The notes: generated from the sequence alone by a model not told the origin. A stretch of DNA of 38,804 nucleotides from Microbacteriaceae bacterium (GCA_022701925.1 JAKONM010000141.1:1-38804), one strand, 5' to 3'. Positions 15,112-22,782 are shown, counted from the first letter of the stretch. A program made the numbers and translations.

Positions 15112-15600
15112 GTGACCGCCAGCACGGACCCCGCGACGAAGGAGCCGTTCGAGCGCGTCGTCCAGGCGCACGGCGACGTCGTGTGGAAGGTGTGCCGGGG
15201 CCTGCTGCCCCAGCACGACGCGGAGGACGCCTGGAGCGAGACGTTCCTGGCCGCGATGCGCGCCTGGGACCGCTTCGACGGCGACCGCGTGCGCGGCTGG
15301 CTGGTGACCATCGCCCACCGCAAGGCCCTCGACGTGCTGCGGGCCGGCGCGCGGGTCGAGACCCGCGAGGACGGGCCGCCGGACCGCGCGGTCGAGCCCC
15401 CCGGCCGCGACCTGGACCTGTGGGCGGCGCTCGCGCGCCTGCCCGCGGCGCAGCGCGCGGCCGTGGTCCACCACCACCTGGCCGGCCTGCCGCACGCCGA
15501 CGTCGCGGCGCTGACCGGCAGCACGCCGGCCGCCGTGCGCAAGGCGGCCTCGGACGGCGTGCGCCGCCTGCGAGCCCTGATGACCGAGGAGCCCCGATGA
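15112..15600 (+). CDS. ECF-type RNA polymerase sigma factor
   Basis: This 162-residue protein has region 2 (about 10-85: FERVVQAHGDVVWKVCRGLL, DAEDAWSETFLAAMRAWDRF, VRGWLVTIAHRKALDVLRA) and region 4 (about 105-160: ALARLPAAQRAAVVHHHLAG, then DVAALTGSTPAAVRKAASDG). It follows hisN by 6 nt and overlaps the downstream methyltransferase gene by ATGA, so both are made from one message. No separate anti-sigma gene is visible next to it. ECF subgroup assignment needs a profile search. Its target promoters are unknown; control of alkylation repair is inferred from the neighbour. Confidence 0.88.
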   Translation: MTASTDPATKEPFERVVQAHGDVVWKVCRGLLPQHDAEDAWSETFLAAMRAWDRFDGDRVRGWLVTIAHRKALDVLRAGARVETREDGPPDRAVEPPGRDLDLWAALARLPAAQRAAVVHHHLAGLPHADVAALTGSTPAAVRKAASDGVRRLRALMTEEPR

Positions 15601-16223
15601 CCGAGTCGACCCCGACCGAGGCCGCGATGCCGACCGTGCCCGCGACGCCGCCGCAGCGGCTGGAGGCGCTGCACCGGCGCCTCGAGGCGGCCGCGACCGG
15701 CGACGACGCCCCCGACGTGCACTACCGGCACCTCGACTCCGCCGTGGGCGGCCTGCTGGTGGCCGCGACCGAGCAGGGCGTCGTGCGGGTGGCGTTCGCG
15801 CGGGAGGGCGAGGACGCGGTGCTGCAGGCGCTGGCCGACCGGGTCGGACCGCGGGTGCTGCGGACGCCGGGCCGGTTGGACGCGGCCGCGGCCTGGCTGG
15901 AGGCGTACCTGGCCGGCCGCCGGCAGCCCTTCCCGCTGGCCCTCGACACCCGGCTCGCCCGCGGCTTCCGCCTGTCGGTGCTGGACCGCCTGCGCGAGGT
16001 GCCGTACGGCGAACGCGTCACCTACGCGCAGCTGGCGGCCAGCGCCGACGCCCCCAGGGCGGTGCGCGCGGTCGGCACGGCCTGCGCCACCAACCCGCTG
16101 CCGATCGTGATCCCCTGCCACCGGGTCACCCGGTCGGACGGCTCCACGGGCGCCTACCTGGGCGGGGCGGAGGTGAAGGTGCGGCTGCTCGAGCTGGAGC
16201 GGACGGGCCGGCTGCCGGACTGA
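15597..16223 (+). CDS. ogt: Methylated-DNA--protein-cysteine methyltransferase (O6-alkylguanine repair)
   Basis: This 208-residue suicide repair enzyme moves the alkyl group of O6-alkylguanine to its own Cys. The active site VIPCHRV has Cys at 174. Upstream are VPYGERVTYAQLAASADAPR and AVGTACATNPLP (DNA-binding helix and Asn hinge); an N-terminal ribonuclease-like domain runs from about 40 to 120 (YRHLDSAVGGLLVAATEQG). The first 38 residues (QRLEALHRRLEAAA within a Thr/Pro-rich stretch) are an extension not needed for the fold. It is translationally coupled to the ECF sigma gene. That pairing suggests that this sigma and repair enzyme act in the same damage response. Confidence 0.93.
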   Translation: MTESTPTEAAMPTVPATPPQRLEALHRRLEAAATGDDAPDVHYRHLDSAVGGLLVAATEQGVVRVAFAREGEDAVLQALADRVGPRVLRTPGRLDAAAAWLEAYLAGRRQPFPLALDTRLARGFRLSVLDRLREVPYGERVTYAQLAASADAPRAVRAVGTACATNPLPIVIPCHRVTRSDGSTGAYLGGAEVKVRLLELERTGRLPD

Positions 16224-16233
16224 CCGCGGCGGC

Positions 16234-17685
16234 TCACACGGACCTGCGGTGCCGCAGGTCGGTCAGCGCGAACACCAGGGCGCCCAGCAGCACCACGAAG
16301 GCCAGCCCGCCGCCGCCCAGCACCGCCAGGTGGTAGTCCGGCAGCCGCGAGCCCGCCGGATCGGCGTTCAGCACGGTGAAGAAGACCGCGGAGGCGCCCG
16401 CGACGCCCATGGCGGTGCCGACCCGCTGCCCGACCTGCCCCACCGAGGCGGCGACGCCGCCCTGCTGCACCGGCACCTCCGACAGCGTCAGCGTCTGGTT
16501 CGGGGACACGACCGCCCCGCCGCCGGCTCCGGCCACCAGCAGCGCCGCGGCCATCAGCCAGGGCGCCAGCTGCGGCGGCGCCAGCACCGCGGCCGTCAGC
16601 GACAGGGCGAAGCCGACCAGGGCGATCACCAGCCCGACGACCACCAGCGCGCGGCCGTAGCGCGAGACCAGCCGGCCTGCCGCGTAGGCGGTGGCGGCGC
16701 TCGCGAGCGCGAAGGGGATGGTGACCATGCCCGCGAACACGGGGGCGAGCCCCAGCCCCTCCTGCAGGAACAGCGTGTTCAGCAGGAAGGTCGCGGGGCC
16801 GGCGGCGAACCAGGCGGTGGCCACCAGGATTCCGTTGCGGTAGGAGGCCCGCTCGAAGAGCCGCACGTCGACGGCGGGCGTGCGGCCGCCGGCGCGGTAG
16901 CGGCGCTCCCAGAGGATGAAGGCGGGCAGCAGCCCCGCGGCCGCGACCAGTGCGAGCCAGCGCAGCGGGCTGTCGCCGGGCTGCCCCGTCGTCAGGACGA
17001 ACGGCAGCATGAAGGCCACCACCGTCGCGCCGAGCAGCCCGATGCCCACGGGGTCCAGCGACTGCCGGCCCTGCTTCGGCGCTCCTCCGGGCAGCGTCCT
17101 CGCGGCCAGCACGAACAGCACCACCCCGAGGGGCACGTTCATCCAGAAGATGTACCGCCAGCCGTCCTGCTCGCCGCCGACGGCGATCAGGGCGCCGCCG
17201 ATCGTGGGCCCGAGCGCGGTGCCGATGCCGACGCTGGCCCCGTAGACGCCCAGGGCGCGCGCCCGCGCCTCCCCCTGGAACAGCTCCTGCGCCAGGCCCA
17301 GCACCTGCGGCATCTGCAGGCCGGCACCGATGCCCTGGGCGAAGCGGGCGACCAGCAGCAGCCCGGACGTCGGCGCGATCGCGCACAGCAGGCTGCAGAC
17401 GGTGAAGACCGCGAGCCCGATCAGGAACATGCGGCGGCGGGAGGTCACGTCGCCGAGCCGGCCGCCCGGCACCAGCGACAGCCCGAAGGCGAGCGCGTAG
17501 CCGGCGACGATGATCTGCAGCTCGGTGGGACCGGCGTCGAGGGCTCGGTCGATGGAGGGCAGGGCGACGTTGACCTTCGAGAGGTCGAGGATCGTCAGCA
17601 CGGCCACCGCGATGCTCACTGCGAACGCGCGCTTCTTGGCGCCCTCGTCCAGGTCCGCCGCCCGCTGCGCTGTTGCGGCGGTCAC
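16234..17685 (-). CDS. MFS exporter, DHA2 (14-TM) drug:H+ antiporter type
   Basis: This 483-residue polytopic membrane protein contains LTILDLSKVNVALPSIDRAL in the first helix (the D1-type motif of 14-helix exporters), GGRLGDVTSRRRMFLIG (motif A), ARFAQGIGAGLQMPQ and GASVGIGTALGPTIGGALI (motif C of antiporters), then WRYIFWMNVPLGVVLF. These mark the DHA2 family of multidrug or toxin exporters. The substrate cannot be named. The GTG at 17685 follows TACCGT by 8 nt and gives a short cytoplasmic tail, so it is preferred to longer frames. It converges on ogt (stops 10 nt apart) and diverges from the polymerase-domain gene. Confidence 0.9.
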   Translation of the reverse strand: MTAATAQRAADLDEGAKKRAFAVSIAVAVLTILDLSKVNVALPSIDRALDAGPTELQIIVAGYALAFGLSLVPGGRLGDVTSRRRMFLIGLAVFTVCSLLCAIAPTSGLLLVARFAQGIGAGLQMPQVLGLAQELFQGEARARALGVYGASVGIGTALGPTIGGALIAVGGEQDGWRYIFWMNVPLGVVLFVLAARTLPGGAPKQGRQSLDPVGIGLLGATVVAFMLPFVLTTGQPGDSPLRWLALVAAAGLLPAFILWERRYRAGGRTPAVDVRLFERASYRNGILVATAWFAAGPATFLLNTLFLQEGLGLAPVFAGMVTIPFALASAATAYAAGRLVSRYGRALVVVGLVIALVGFALSLTAAVLAPPQLAPWLMAAALLVAGAGGGAVVSPNQTLTLSEVPVQQGGVAASVGQVGQRVGTAMGVAGASAVFFTVLNADPAGSRLPDYHLAVLGGGGLAFVVLLGALVFALTDLRHRRSV

Positions 17686-17693
17686 GGTGCGCG

Positions 17694-17699
17694 ACGGTA
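17694..17699 (-). promoter_or_regulatory. -10 element of the DHA2 exporter gene (leaderless)
   Basis: TACCGT on the minus strand, 8 nt before the GTG at 17685; the same hexamer as before guaB1. Confidence 0.5.
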
Positions 17700-17760
17700 C
17701 GCCGGCCCGATGGGCGGCGCCTGACCGGCCGGGCTCAGGGCCGATGCGGTTGACTGCGGC

Positions 17761-18720
17761 ATGGCCGCTTCGTCCCCCGCCGTCGAACTGCAGGCCGGGC
17801 AGCGCTCGGTGCGGCTCTCCAGCCCCGACCGCGTGATGTTCCCCGCCGTCGGGGTGACCAAGCAGGAGCTGGCCGAGTACTACCTGGCCGTCGGCGACGG
17901 GATCGTCCGCGCCCTCCGGGAGCGCCCGTGCATGCTGCACCGGTACCCGAAGGGCCTGGAGGGCGCGAAGGTGCACCAGAAGAAGCTGCCGCCGGGCGCC
18001 CCGGCATGGGTGCAGACGGTGCGGGTGCACTTCCCCCGCTTCGACCGCGACGTGGACGAGCTGTGCGTGACCGACGTCGCCGACGTGGTCTGGGCGGTGC
18101 AGATGTCGAGCGTCGAGTTCCACCCGTGGAACAGCCGCCGCGCCGACGTGGAGCGTCCCGACGAGTGGCGCATCGACCTGGACCCGATGCCGGACGCGCC
18201 GTTCGAGCGGGTGCGCAGCACCGCCCGGGTCGTGCAGCAGGTGCTCGGCGAGCTGGGCGCGGTCGGCTGGCCCAAGACCTCCGGCGGCGCCGGCCTGCAC
18301 GTCTACGTGCGCGTCCGTCCGGACCACGGCTTCGAGGCGGTGCGGCGCGCGGCGCTGGCCTTCGCCCGCGAGGTGGAGCGCCGGGTGCCGGACGACGTGA
18401 CCACGACCTGGTGGCGGCGGGACCGCGATCCGGCCGCGGTCTTCCTGGACTTCAACCAGAACGCCCGCGACCACACGATCGCCGCCGCCTACTCCGAGCG
18501 CGGCACGCCCGACGCGCGGGTCTCGACCCCGGTCGCGTGGGAGGAGATCGACGACGTCGACCCGGGAGCGTTCACCGTGCGAACGGTCCCGGAGCGGTTC
18601 GCCCGCCTGGGCGACCTGCACGCGGGCATCGACGACGCCGTGTTCGACCTCGCGCCCCTGCTCGAGTGGGCCGACCGCGACGAGCGCGCGGGCGCGGAGA
18701 CGCCGCCCGAGGCGGACTGA
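17761..18720 (+). CDS. Stand-alone LigD-type polymerase/primase domain protein
   Basis: This 319-residue member of the archaeo-eukaryotic primase superfamily corresponds to the polymerase domain of ligase D (non-homologous end joining). Seen are SSPDRVMFPAVGVTKQELAEYY at the start, CMLHRYPKGLEGAKVHQKKLP, and the catalytic DLDP (EWRIDLDPMPDAPFERV). PKTSGGAGLHVYVRVRP follows (Ser/His nucleotide binding), then AVFLDFNQNARDHTIAAAYS with the third acidic residue. No ligase or nuclease domain is attached and no ku gene is nearby. It may fill gaps or add ribonucleotides in a repair pathway; that is inference from the family. The ATG is the only sensible start. Confidence 0.9.
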   Translation: MAASSPAVELQAGQRSVRLSSPDRVMFPAVGVTKQELAEYYLAVGDGIVRALRERPCMLHRYPKGLEGAKVHQKKLPPGAPAWVQTVRVHFPRFDRDVDELCVTDVADVVWAVQMSSVEFHPWNSRRADVERPDEWRIDLDPMPDAPFERVRSTARVVQQVLGELGAVGWPKTSGGAGLHVYVRVRPDHGFEAVRRAALAFAREVERRVPDDVTTTWWRRDRDPAAVFLDFNQNARDHTIAAAYSERGTPDARVSTPVAWEEIDDVDPGAFTVRTVPERFARLGDLHAGIDDAVFDLAPLLEWADRDERAGAETPPEAD

Positions 18721-18795
18721 GACGCTCCCCCGGAACGCCGGCTGACCGGACGGGCGAGGGACTCCTCAGCGGAACAGCGGCTCGAGCGCATCGGG

Positions 18796-19167
18796 TGGAG
18801 ATGGGGGGAATCGAACCCCCGTCCACTGCTGGAGAGCGACGTCTTCTCCGGGCGCAGTCTGCGTGTTTCGTTCTGCTCGGCCCCGATCCTTACCGCAGAC
18901 GGATTGCGATCGACAGGCCCAGCCCTGGTTCGAGTCCCGTGAAGCCCCAAGACAGAGCGTTCACAGCGAGCCTCCTAGATGACGTCGGCGACCGGAGCGG
19001 AGGCACCCCCGGGCCAACGGCGTCACACTGGCTGCTTACGCAGCGAGGGCGAACGCGGTGCGAGACTTACTGGCACCTGTTGTTTGTACGCATCGTTGAC
19101 GAGATGAGCGCACATCCTCGGCCCGCTTCTCGTCCCTGAACAGGCAATGTCGAAACCGATCATCCCC
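18796..19167 (-). ncRNA. ssrA: tmRNA (transfer-messenger RNA)
   Basis: This 372-nt RNA frees stalled ribosomes together with SmpB. The 5' end GGGGATGATCGGTTTCGAC carries the tRNA-like half. The 3' end has GGGGGTTCGATTCCCCC (T arm) and CATCTCC followed by the discriminator A. Acceptor pairing GGGGATG/CATCTCC has the usual G-U at position 3. The genome reads CCC after the discriminator, so the final CCA must be completed by nucleotidyltransferase. The tag frame lies in the first third. smpB is 0.8 kb upstream on the same strand. It is probably trimmed by RNase P at the 5' end, and the flanking stem suggests RNase III as well. Confidence 0.95.
19036..19074 (-). other. tmRNA proteolysis-tag reading frame
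   Basis: Reading leftward from GCC at 19074, the frame encodes ASKSRTAFALAA and ends at TAA. The C-terminal FALAA is the degradation signal seen in other actinobacterial tags. The resume codon is inferred by alignment with Streptomyces-type tmRNA; a start a few codons upstream in the same frame is conceivable. Confidence 0.75.
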
Positions 19168-19226
19168 GTACTGGGCGAGCGAGCCGCTGTTCCGCTGTGG
19201 AGTTGTTCCCCTCTCGGGGTGCGTCG

Positions 19227-19232
19227 AGTGTA
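19227..19232 (-). promoter_or_regulatory. -10 element of ssrA
   Basis: TACACT on the minus strand. A start about 7 nt downstream (near 19219) would place the GNRA hairpin at the extreme 5' end of the transcript and include the whole processing-stem arm. No good -35 hexamer is visible. Confidence 0.5.
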
Positions 19233-19437
19233 ACGGGCCGCACCGACGAGGTGTTCCCGGGGATCGCGGGCGGGCTTCGGAGCGGCCTGCGGACAGGGTG
19301 AGGCGTTCGTGCGGCCGGGGGTCGGGCGGGGCCGCCGTCCTGTACCGCGCCAGCGGGGTCGCGACCGCTTCCTCCGCCCCGTACGGCATCGCGGCGTGCA
19401 GCACTGCGCTCGTGCCTTCCGACGGTCTCCGGGGCTT

Positions 19438-19470
19438 CGAGCAGGCGGATCCCCCGCATCCACCTGCTCG
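19438..19470 (-). terminator. Hairpin downstream of the smpB-acetyltransferase genes
   Basis: CGAGCAGGCGG (19438-19448) and CCACCTGCTCG (19460-19470) form an 11-bp stem with an 11-nt loop; in leftward RNA the one imperfect pair is a U-G wobble. It lies 41 nt after the acetyltransferase stop, a likely end point separating this message from ssrA. Confidence 0.5.
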
Positions 19471-19511
19471 ACGGCGCCGAGGCCGCTCGAAGGCCCGGCT
19501 CCCGGCTCACG

Positions 19512-19982
19512 TCAGAGCCGCAGCTCGAGGTACCGGCTGCTCGGGTCGTCGCGGTAGCCGGCGAACGGGCCGCACGGCGTGAAGCCGTGCCGCAGGTACA
19601 GCCGCACCGCGGGCTCGAAGAACGGCTGCGTGCCGGTCTCGAGGCGCAGCGCCGTCCAGCCGCGGCTGCGCGCGTGCGCGACCAGCTCGGCGACCACCGC
19701 TGCGGCCACGCCCCGGCCGCGGGCCGCCTCGGCGGTGCGCATCGACTTCACCTCGCCGGTGCCGTCGCCCAGGTCCTTCACGGCGCCGCACCCGAGCAGG
19801 GTGCCGTCCGCGTCGCGGGCGGTGAGGAACCGCACCTCCGGGATCGCGAGGCCCGCGGCGTCGAGCGCGTGCACGCTCTCCGGCGGCGAGGTGCGGCGCA
19901 TGTCCGTCAGGTGCTCCTGCAGCAGGACGAGCACGTCCGGCTCGAACGGGCTGCCCGGCGCGATCAGGCAGCGACCCGCCAC
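19512..19982 (-). CDS. GNAT-family N-acetyltransferase
   Basis: This 156-residue protein has the GNAT fold in one domain. PPESVHALDAAGLAIPEVRF is an N-terminal block common in a large group of small bacterial acetyltransferases. LLGCGAVKDLGDGTGEVKSM is the central strand, and RTAEAARGRGVAAAVVAELV is motif A with the acetyl-CoA pyrophosphate loop. RLYLRHGFTPCGPFAGY is motif B. The acceptor substrate is unknown. The GTG start lies 8 nt after the smpB stop, so the gene probably shares smpB's transcript. A terminator-like hairpin follows. Proximity to smpB and ssrA may be only positional. Confidence 0.85.
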   Translation of the reverse strand: MAGRCLIAPGSPFEPDVLVLLQEHLTDMRRTSPPESVHALDAAGLAIPEVRFLTARDADGTLLGCGAVKDLGDGTGEVKSMRTAEAARGRGVAAAVVAELVAHARSRGWTALRLETGTQPFFEPAVRLYLRHGFTPCGPFAGYRDDPSSRYLELRL

Positions 19983-19990
19983 CGGTCGGT

Positions 19991-20467
19991 CTACTCGCCC
20001 AGGTGGCGGCGGGTCGACATGGCCCGCTGCGCCTCGCGCAGGTCCTGCCGCTCGCGCAGCGCGTGCCGCTTGTCGTAGTCCTTCTTGCCCTTGGCCAGCG
20101 CCAGCTCGACCTTCGCCTTGCCGTCGTTGAAGTACAGCGACAGCGGCACCAGCGTGTAGCCGCCCTCGCGCACCTGCGAGTGCAGCTTCAGGATCTGCTG
20201 CTTGTGCAGCAGCAGCTTGCGGGTGCGCCGCGGCGGGTGGTTGGTCCACGTGCCCTGGTTGTACTCGGGGATGTGCACCGCGTCGAGGAAGGCCTGCCCG
20301 TTGTCGATGAACGCGTAGCCGTCCACCAGCGAGGCGCGGCCCTGCCGCAGCGACTTGACCTCCGTGCCCGTCAGCACGATGCCGGCCTCGACCACGTCCT
20401 CGATCGTGTAGTCGTGGCGCGCCTTGCGGTTCGTCGCGACGACCCGGCGTCCCTGCTCCTTCGGCAC
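19991..20467 (-). CDS. smpB: SsrA-binding protein SmpB
   Basis: This 158-residue protein binds the tRNA-like end of tmRNA and delivers it to stalled ribosomes. Typical stretches are RKARHDYTIEDVVEAGIVLT and GTEVKSLRQGRASLVDGYA, then ILKLHSQVREGGYTLVPLSLY, GKAKVELALAKGKKDYDKR and a basic C-terminal tail (ERQDLREAQRAMSTRR). The last replaces codon-anticodon pairing in the A site. The GTG start is marked by a strong AGGAGG 6 nt upstream. The gene sits downstream of ftsX and upstream of its RNA partner ssrA, the usual actinobacterial order prfB-ftsE-ftsX-smpB-ssrA. Confidence 0.97.
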   Translation of the reverse strand: MPKEQGRRVVATNRKARHDYTIEDVVEAGIVLTGTEVKSLRQGRASLVDGYAFIDNGQAFLDAVHIPEYNQGTWTNHPPRRTRKLLLHKQQILKLHSQVREGGYTLVPLSLYFNDGKAKVELALAKGKKDYDKRHALRERQDLREAQRAMSTRRHLGE

Positions 20468-20542
20468 GATGACACCTCCTGATCGGTCGCGCGTGCAGCC
20501 CGACAGCCTACCGCTGCGCGGCTCGGAGGGGCCCCGCCGTCG

Positions 20543-21457
20543 CTAGACCCGCAGGTAGCGGCTGATCGCGATGTTGGAGGACACCGCGGCCAGCACGACG
20601 CCCGCGCCGATCAGGATCGGCACCACCACCAGCGCCTCCGGCACCGTCACGAAGGCGATGTCGCGCTGCGCCTGCGCCAGGTAGCCCTGCACGAAGAACT
20701 GCACGATGCCCACCGTCGTGACGGCGGCGAGCACGGAGCCGATCAGCGCCGCGATGACGCCCTCGACGATGAAGGGCGTCTGGATGAAGCGGTTGGAGGC
20801 GCCGACCAGCCGCATGATGCCCAGCTCGCGCCGCCGCGAGAAGGCGGACAGGCGGATCGTGGTGGAGATCAGCAGGGCTGCCGCGATCAGCATCAGTGCG
20901 GCGATGCCCGCCGCGGTGATCGACGCCGTGTTCAGCACCGCGAAGATCTGGTCGAGCAGGCGGCGCTGGTCCGTGACCGCGTCGACGCCCGGCAGGCCGC
21001 CGAGCGCCTGCGCCACCGCGTCCGCCTGGTTCGGGTCCTTCAGGCTCACCCAGTACGCCTCGTTCAGCAGCTCCGGCGTCACGTAGTCGGCGACCGGGTT
21101 GCCCTTGAACTGCGTCTGGAAGTTCTTGTAGGCCTGCTGCCGGTCCTCGAAGTACACGTCCTTCACGAACGCGTTCACCGGAGCGCTCGTCAGCGCGGTC
21201 TTCACCGCCGCGATCTGGGCGTCCGTCGCGCTGCCGTCCGAGCAGTTCGCGCTGCGCACCGCGTCGTTGCAGAGGTACACGGCGACCTGCGCCTTGTCGT
21301 ACCAGTAGTTCTTCATCTGGCCGATCTGCAGCTGCATCAGCGCCGCCGTGCCCACGAAGGTGAGCGAGACGAAGGTGACCAGCACGATCGAGACGACCAT
21401 GGAGAGGTTGCGGCGCAGGCCGCTCGCGGCCTCCGACAGCACGAGTCCGAGTCTCAT
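20543..21457 (-). CDS. ftsX: Cell division permease FtsX
   Basis: This 304-residue membrane partner of FtsE has one N-terminal transmembrane helix (LSMVVSIVLVTFVSLTFVGTAALM). A long extracellular loop of about 125 residues follows (with two Cys in VYLCNDAVRSANCSD and FEDRQQAYKNFQTQF). Three C-terminal helices carry SRRRELGIMRLVGASNRFIQ, the coupling region that meets the ATPase. In actinobacteria the FtsEX complex activates a peptidoglycan hydrolase of the NlpC/P60 (RipC) kind from inside the cell; that partner is not in this window. The ATG overlaps the ftsE stop by ATGA, and the longer open frame upstream is only ftsE read in the wrong frame. Confidence 0.95.
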   Translation of the reverse strand: MRLGLVLSEAASGLRRNLSMVVSIVLVTFVSLTFVGTAALMQLQIGQMKNYWYDKAQVAVYLCNDAVRSANCSDGSATDAQIAAVKTALTSAPVNAFVKDVYFEDRQQAYKNFQTQFKGNPVADYVTPELLNEAYWVSLKDPNQADAVAQALGGLPGVDAVTDQRRLLDQIFAVLNTASITAAGIAALMLIAAALLISTTIRLSAFSRRRELGIMRLVGASNRFIQTPFIVEGVIAALIGSVLAAVTTVGIVQFFVQGYLAQAQRDIAFVTVPEALVVVPILIGAGVVLAAVSSNIAISRYLRV

Positions 21458-22782
21458 GAGGACGGCCCCACCTCGTCGTCGCCCTTCACCTGGGGCGCGC
21501 GGAGGCCCAGGCCCTTCACGAAGTCCAGGTGGTCGGGCAGGTTGCCGCGGTGGCGCGCGGCGAAGCGCGCGGCGGCGTCCTGGTCGCCCGTGTCGTCCAG
21601 GTCGCGCTGCGTCACCGTGCGCGGAGCGCGCAGCAGCGGCGCCGCGTCGTCCTGGTCGTCCGCGGCGGGGCGGGAGGCGTCGGCGGCGGGCAGGATCGGG
21701 TTCTCCCCGGTCGGCAGCCCGCGCGTGCGGCGCTGCGCCGACACGGGCGCTGCGAAGAACAGCGAGCGGCCGTCGGCGTCGTCCTCGGCGGGGGCCGGCG
21801 GGGCGACGGGGGCGGCGCGCCACGGCGCGTGCTCCCCCGGCATCAGCACGGGCCCGGTGTCGGTGCGCACCCAGATCTCCGGCGCCGGCGGCTGCACCGC
21901 GACCGGCTCGGTGCGGGGCCGCGACGAGGCGGCGGGCCGCTGCACGGGCGAGGTGTCCGGACGGGGCGCCTGCCGGGGCACCGAGCCGGTGTCGAGGCGC
22001 TCCGCGGTCTCCTGCCGCAGCGCCGGCCGCGCCCAGGTCGGCGTCGCACCGGTGCGCGGGGCGCCCGCGGGCTTCTCCCGCTTCGGCAGCTTGATCGAGC
22101 TGGTGACGTAGGTCGCCTCCAGCTCGTCGCGGATGATGCGGCCCTGCACCAGCTCCACGACGCGCTTCTGCATCAGGTCGACGATGGTCACGTCGTGGGT
22201 CGCCATGACGACCGTCGTGCCCTGCGTGTTGATCCGCTCGAGCACCTGCATGATGCCCTCGCTGGTGCGGGGGTCCAGGTTGCCCGTGGGCTCGTCCGCC
22301 AGCAGGATCGACGGCTTGTTCACCACCGCGCGCGCGATGGCCACGCGCTGCTGCTCACCGCCCGACAGCTCGCCCGGGAAGTTCGACGACTTCTCCGCCA
22401 GCCCCACGGTCTCCAGCACGTCGGGCACCGTGGTCTGGATGAAGCCGCGGGACTTCCCGATCACCTGCAGCGTGAAGGCCACGTTCTGGTAGACGGTCTT
22501 GTTCGGCAGCAGCCGGAAGTCCTGGAAGACCACGCCGAGGCTGCGCCGGAAGTACGGAACCTTGCGGGTGGAGATCGTGGTGAGGCGCTGGCCGAGCACG
22601 TGGATCTCGCCGCTGGACGGGCGCTCCTCGCGCAGCATCAGGCGCATCAGGCTGGACTTGCCGCTGCCCGACGCGCCCACCAGGAAGACGAACTCGCCCG
22701 CCCCGATCTCGAGCGAGACGTCGTCGAGCGCGGGGCGCTGGGCGCCGCGGTAGCGCTTGGAGACGGAGTCGAAACGGATCAT
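21454..22782 (-). CDS. ftsE: Cell division ATP-binding protein FtsE with long C-terminal tail
   Basis: This 442-residue protein has a normal FtsE ATPase in residues 1 to about 228: Walker A GASGSGKS (36-43), FQDFRLLPNKTVYQNVAF (Q-loop), LSGGEQQRVAIARAVV (signature), ILLADEPTGNLDP (Walker B) and VVMATHD (switch His). Ordinary FtsE ends near 229 residues. Here about 210 more follow, rich in Pro, Arg, Ala and Asp and probably disordered, with four T-x-x-V motifs (DTGSV, DTSPV, RTEPV, DTGPV) between about 262 and 312. A conserved-looking end is FAARHRGNLPDHLDFVKGLG. The ATG at 22782 is the family start; a TATGGT element lies 10 nt upstream. Confidence 0.95.
   Translation of the reverse strand: MIRFDSVSKRYRGAQRPALDDVSLEIGAGEFVFLVGASGSGKSSLMRLMLREERPSSGEIHVLGQRLTTISTRKVPYFRRSLGVVFQDFRLLPNKTVYQNVAFTLQVIGKSRGFIQTTVPDVLETVGLAEKSSNFPGELSGGEQQRVAIARAVVNKPSILLADEPTGNLDPRTSEGIMQVLERINTQGTTVVMATHDVTIVDLMQKRVVELVQGRIIRDELEATYVTSSIKLPKREKPAGAPRTGATPTWARPALRQETAERLDTGSVPRQAPRPDTSPVQRPAASSRPRTEPVAVQPPAPEIWVRTDTGPVLMPGEHAPWRAAPVAPPAPAEDDADGRSLFFAAPVSAQRRTRGLPTGENPILPAADASRPAADDQDDAAPLLRAPRTVTQRDLDDTGDQDAAARFAARHRGNLPDHLDFVKGLGLRAPQVKGDDEVGPSS

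Larger units (their letters stand above)
18762..19202 (-). other. Pre-tmRNA processing stem: complementary arms flanking ssrA
   Basis: The 23-nt arm at 18762-18784 and the 23-nt arm at 19180-19202 are reverse complements at 22 of 23 positions (shared core AGCGGAACAGCGGCTCG). In the leftward transcript the first-made arm lies 12 nt before the mature tmRNA 5' end and the second 11 nt after its 3' end. They would form a stalk closing the whole RNA. A GNRA-type hairpin (CCCC-GAGA-GGGG, 19219-19208) stands just before the first arm. Confidence 0.7.
19203..19511. other. Non-coding stretch upstream of ssrA
   Basis: About 300 nt hold the ssrA promoter region and leader at the low end and a hairpin at 19438-19470. 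I see no convincing gene: the short open frames here lack family motifs, clear ribosome sites and consistent codon-position bias. Confidence 0.6.

Noticed and set aside
18762..19202. Inverted repeats around ssrA as ends of a mobile element or an integration site
   Set aside because: ssrA is a frequent integration target, but att sites are direct repeats. Here the repeats are inverted, no integrase is present and the content is only the tmRNA gene. An RNA stem explains it better.
19036..19510. Open frames of 116-146 codons through the tmRNA and its upstream region
   Set aside because: They run through a structural RNA and show no protein-family similarity; only the tag frame ending at 19036 is meaningful.
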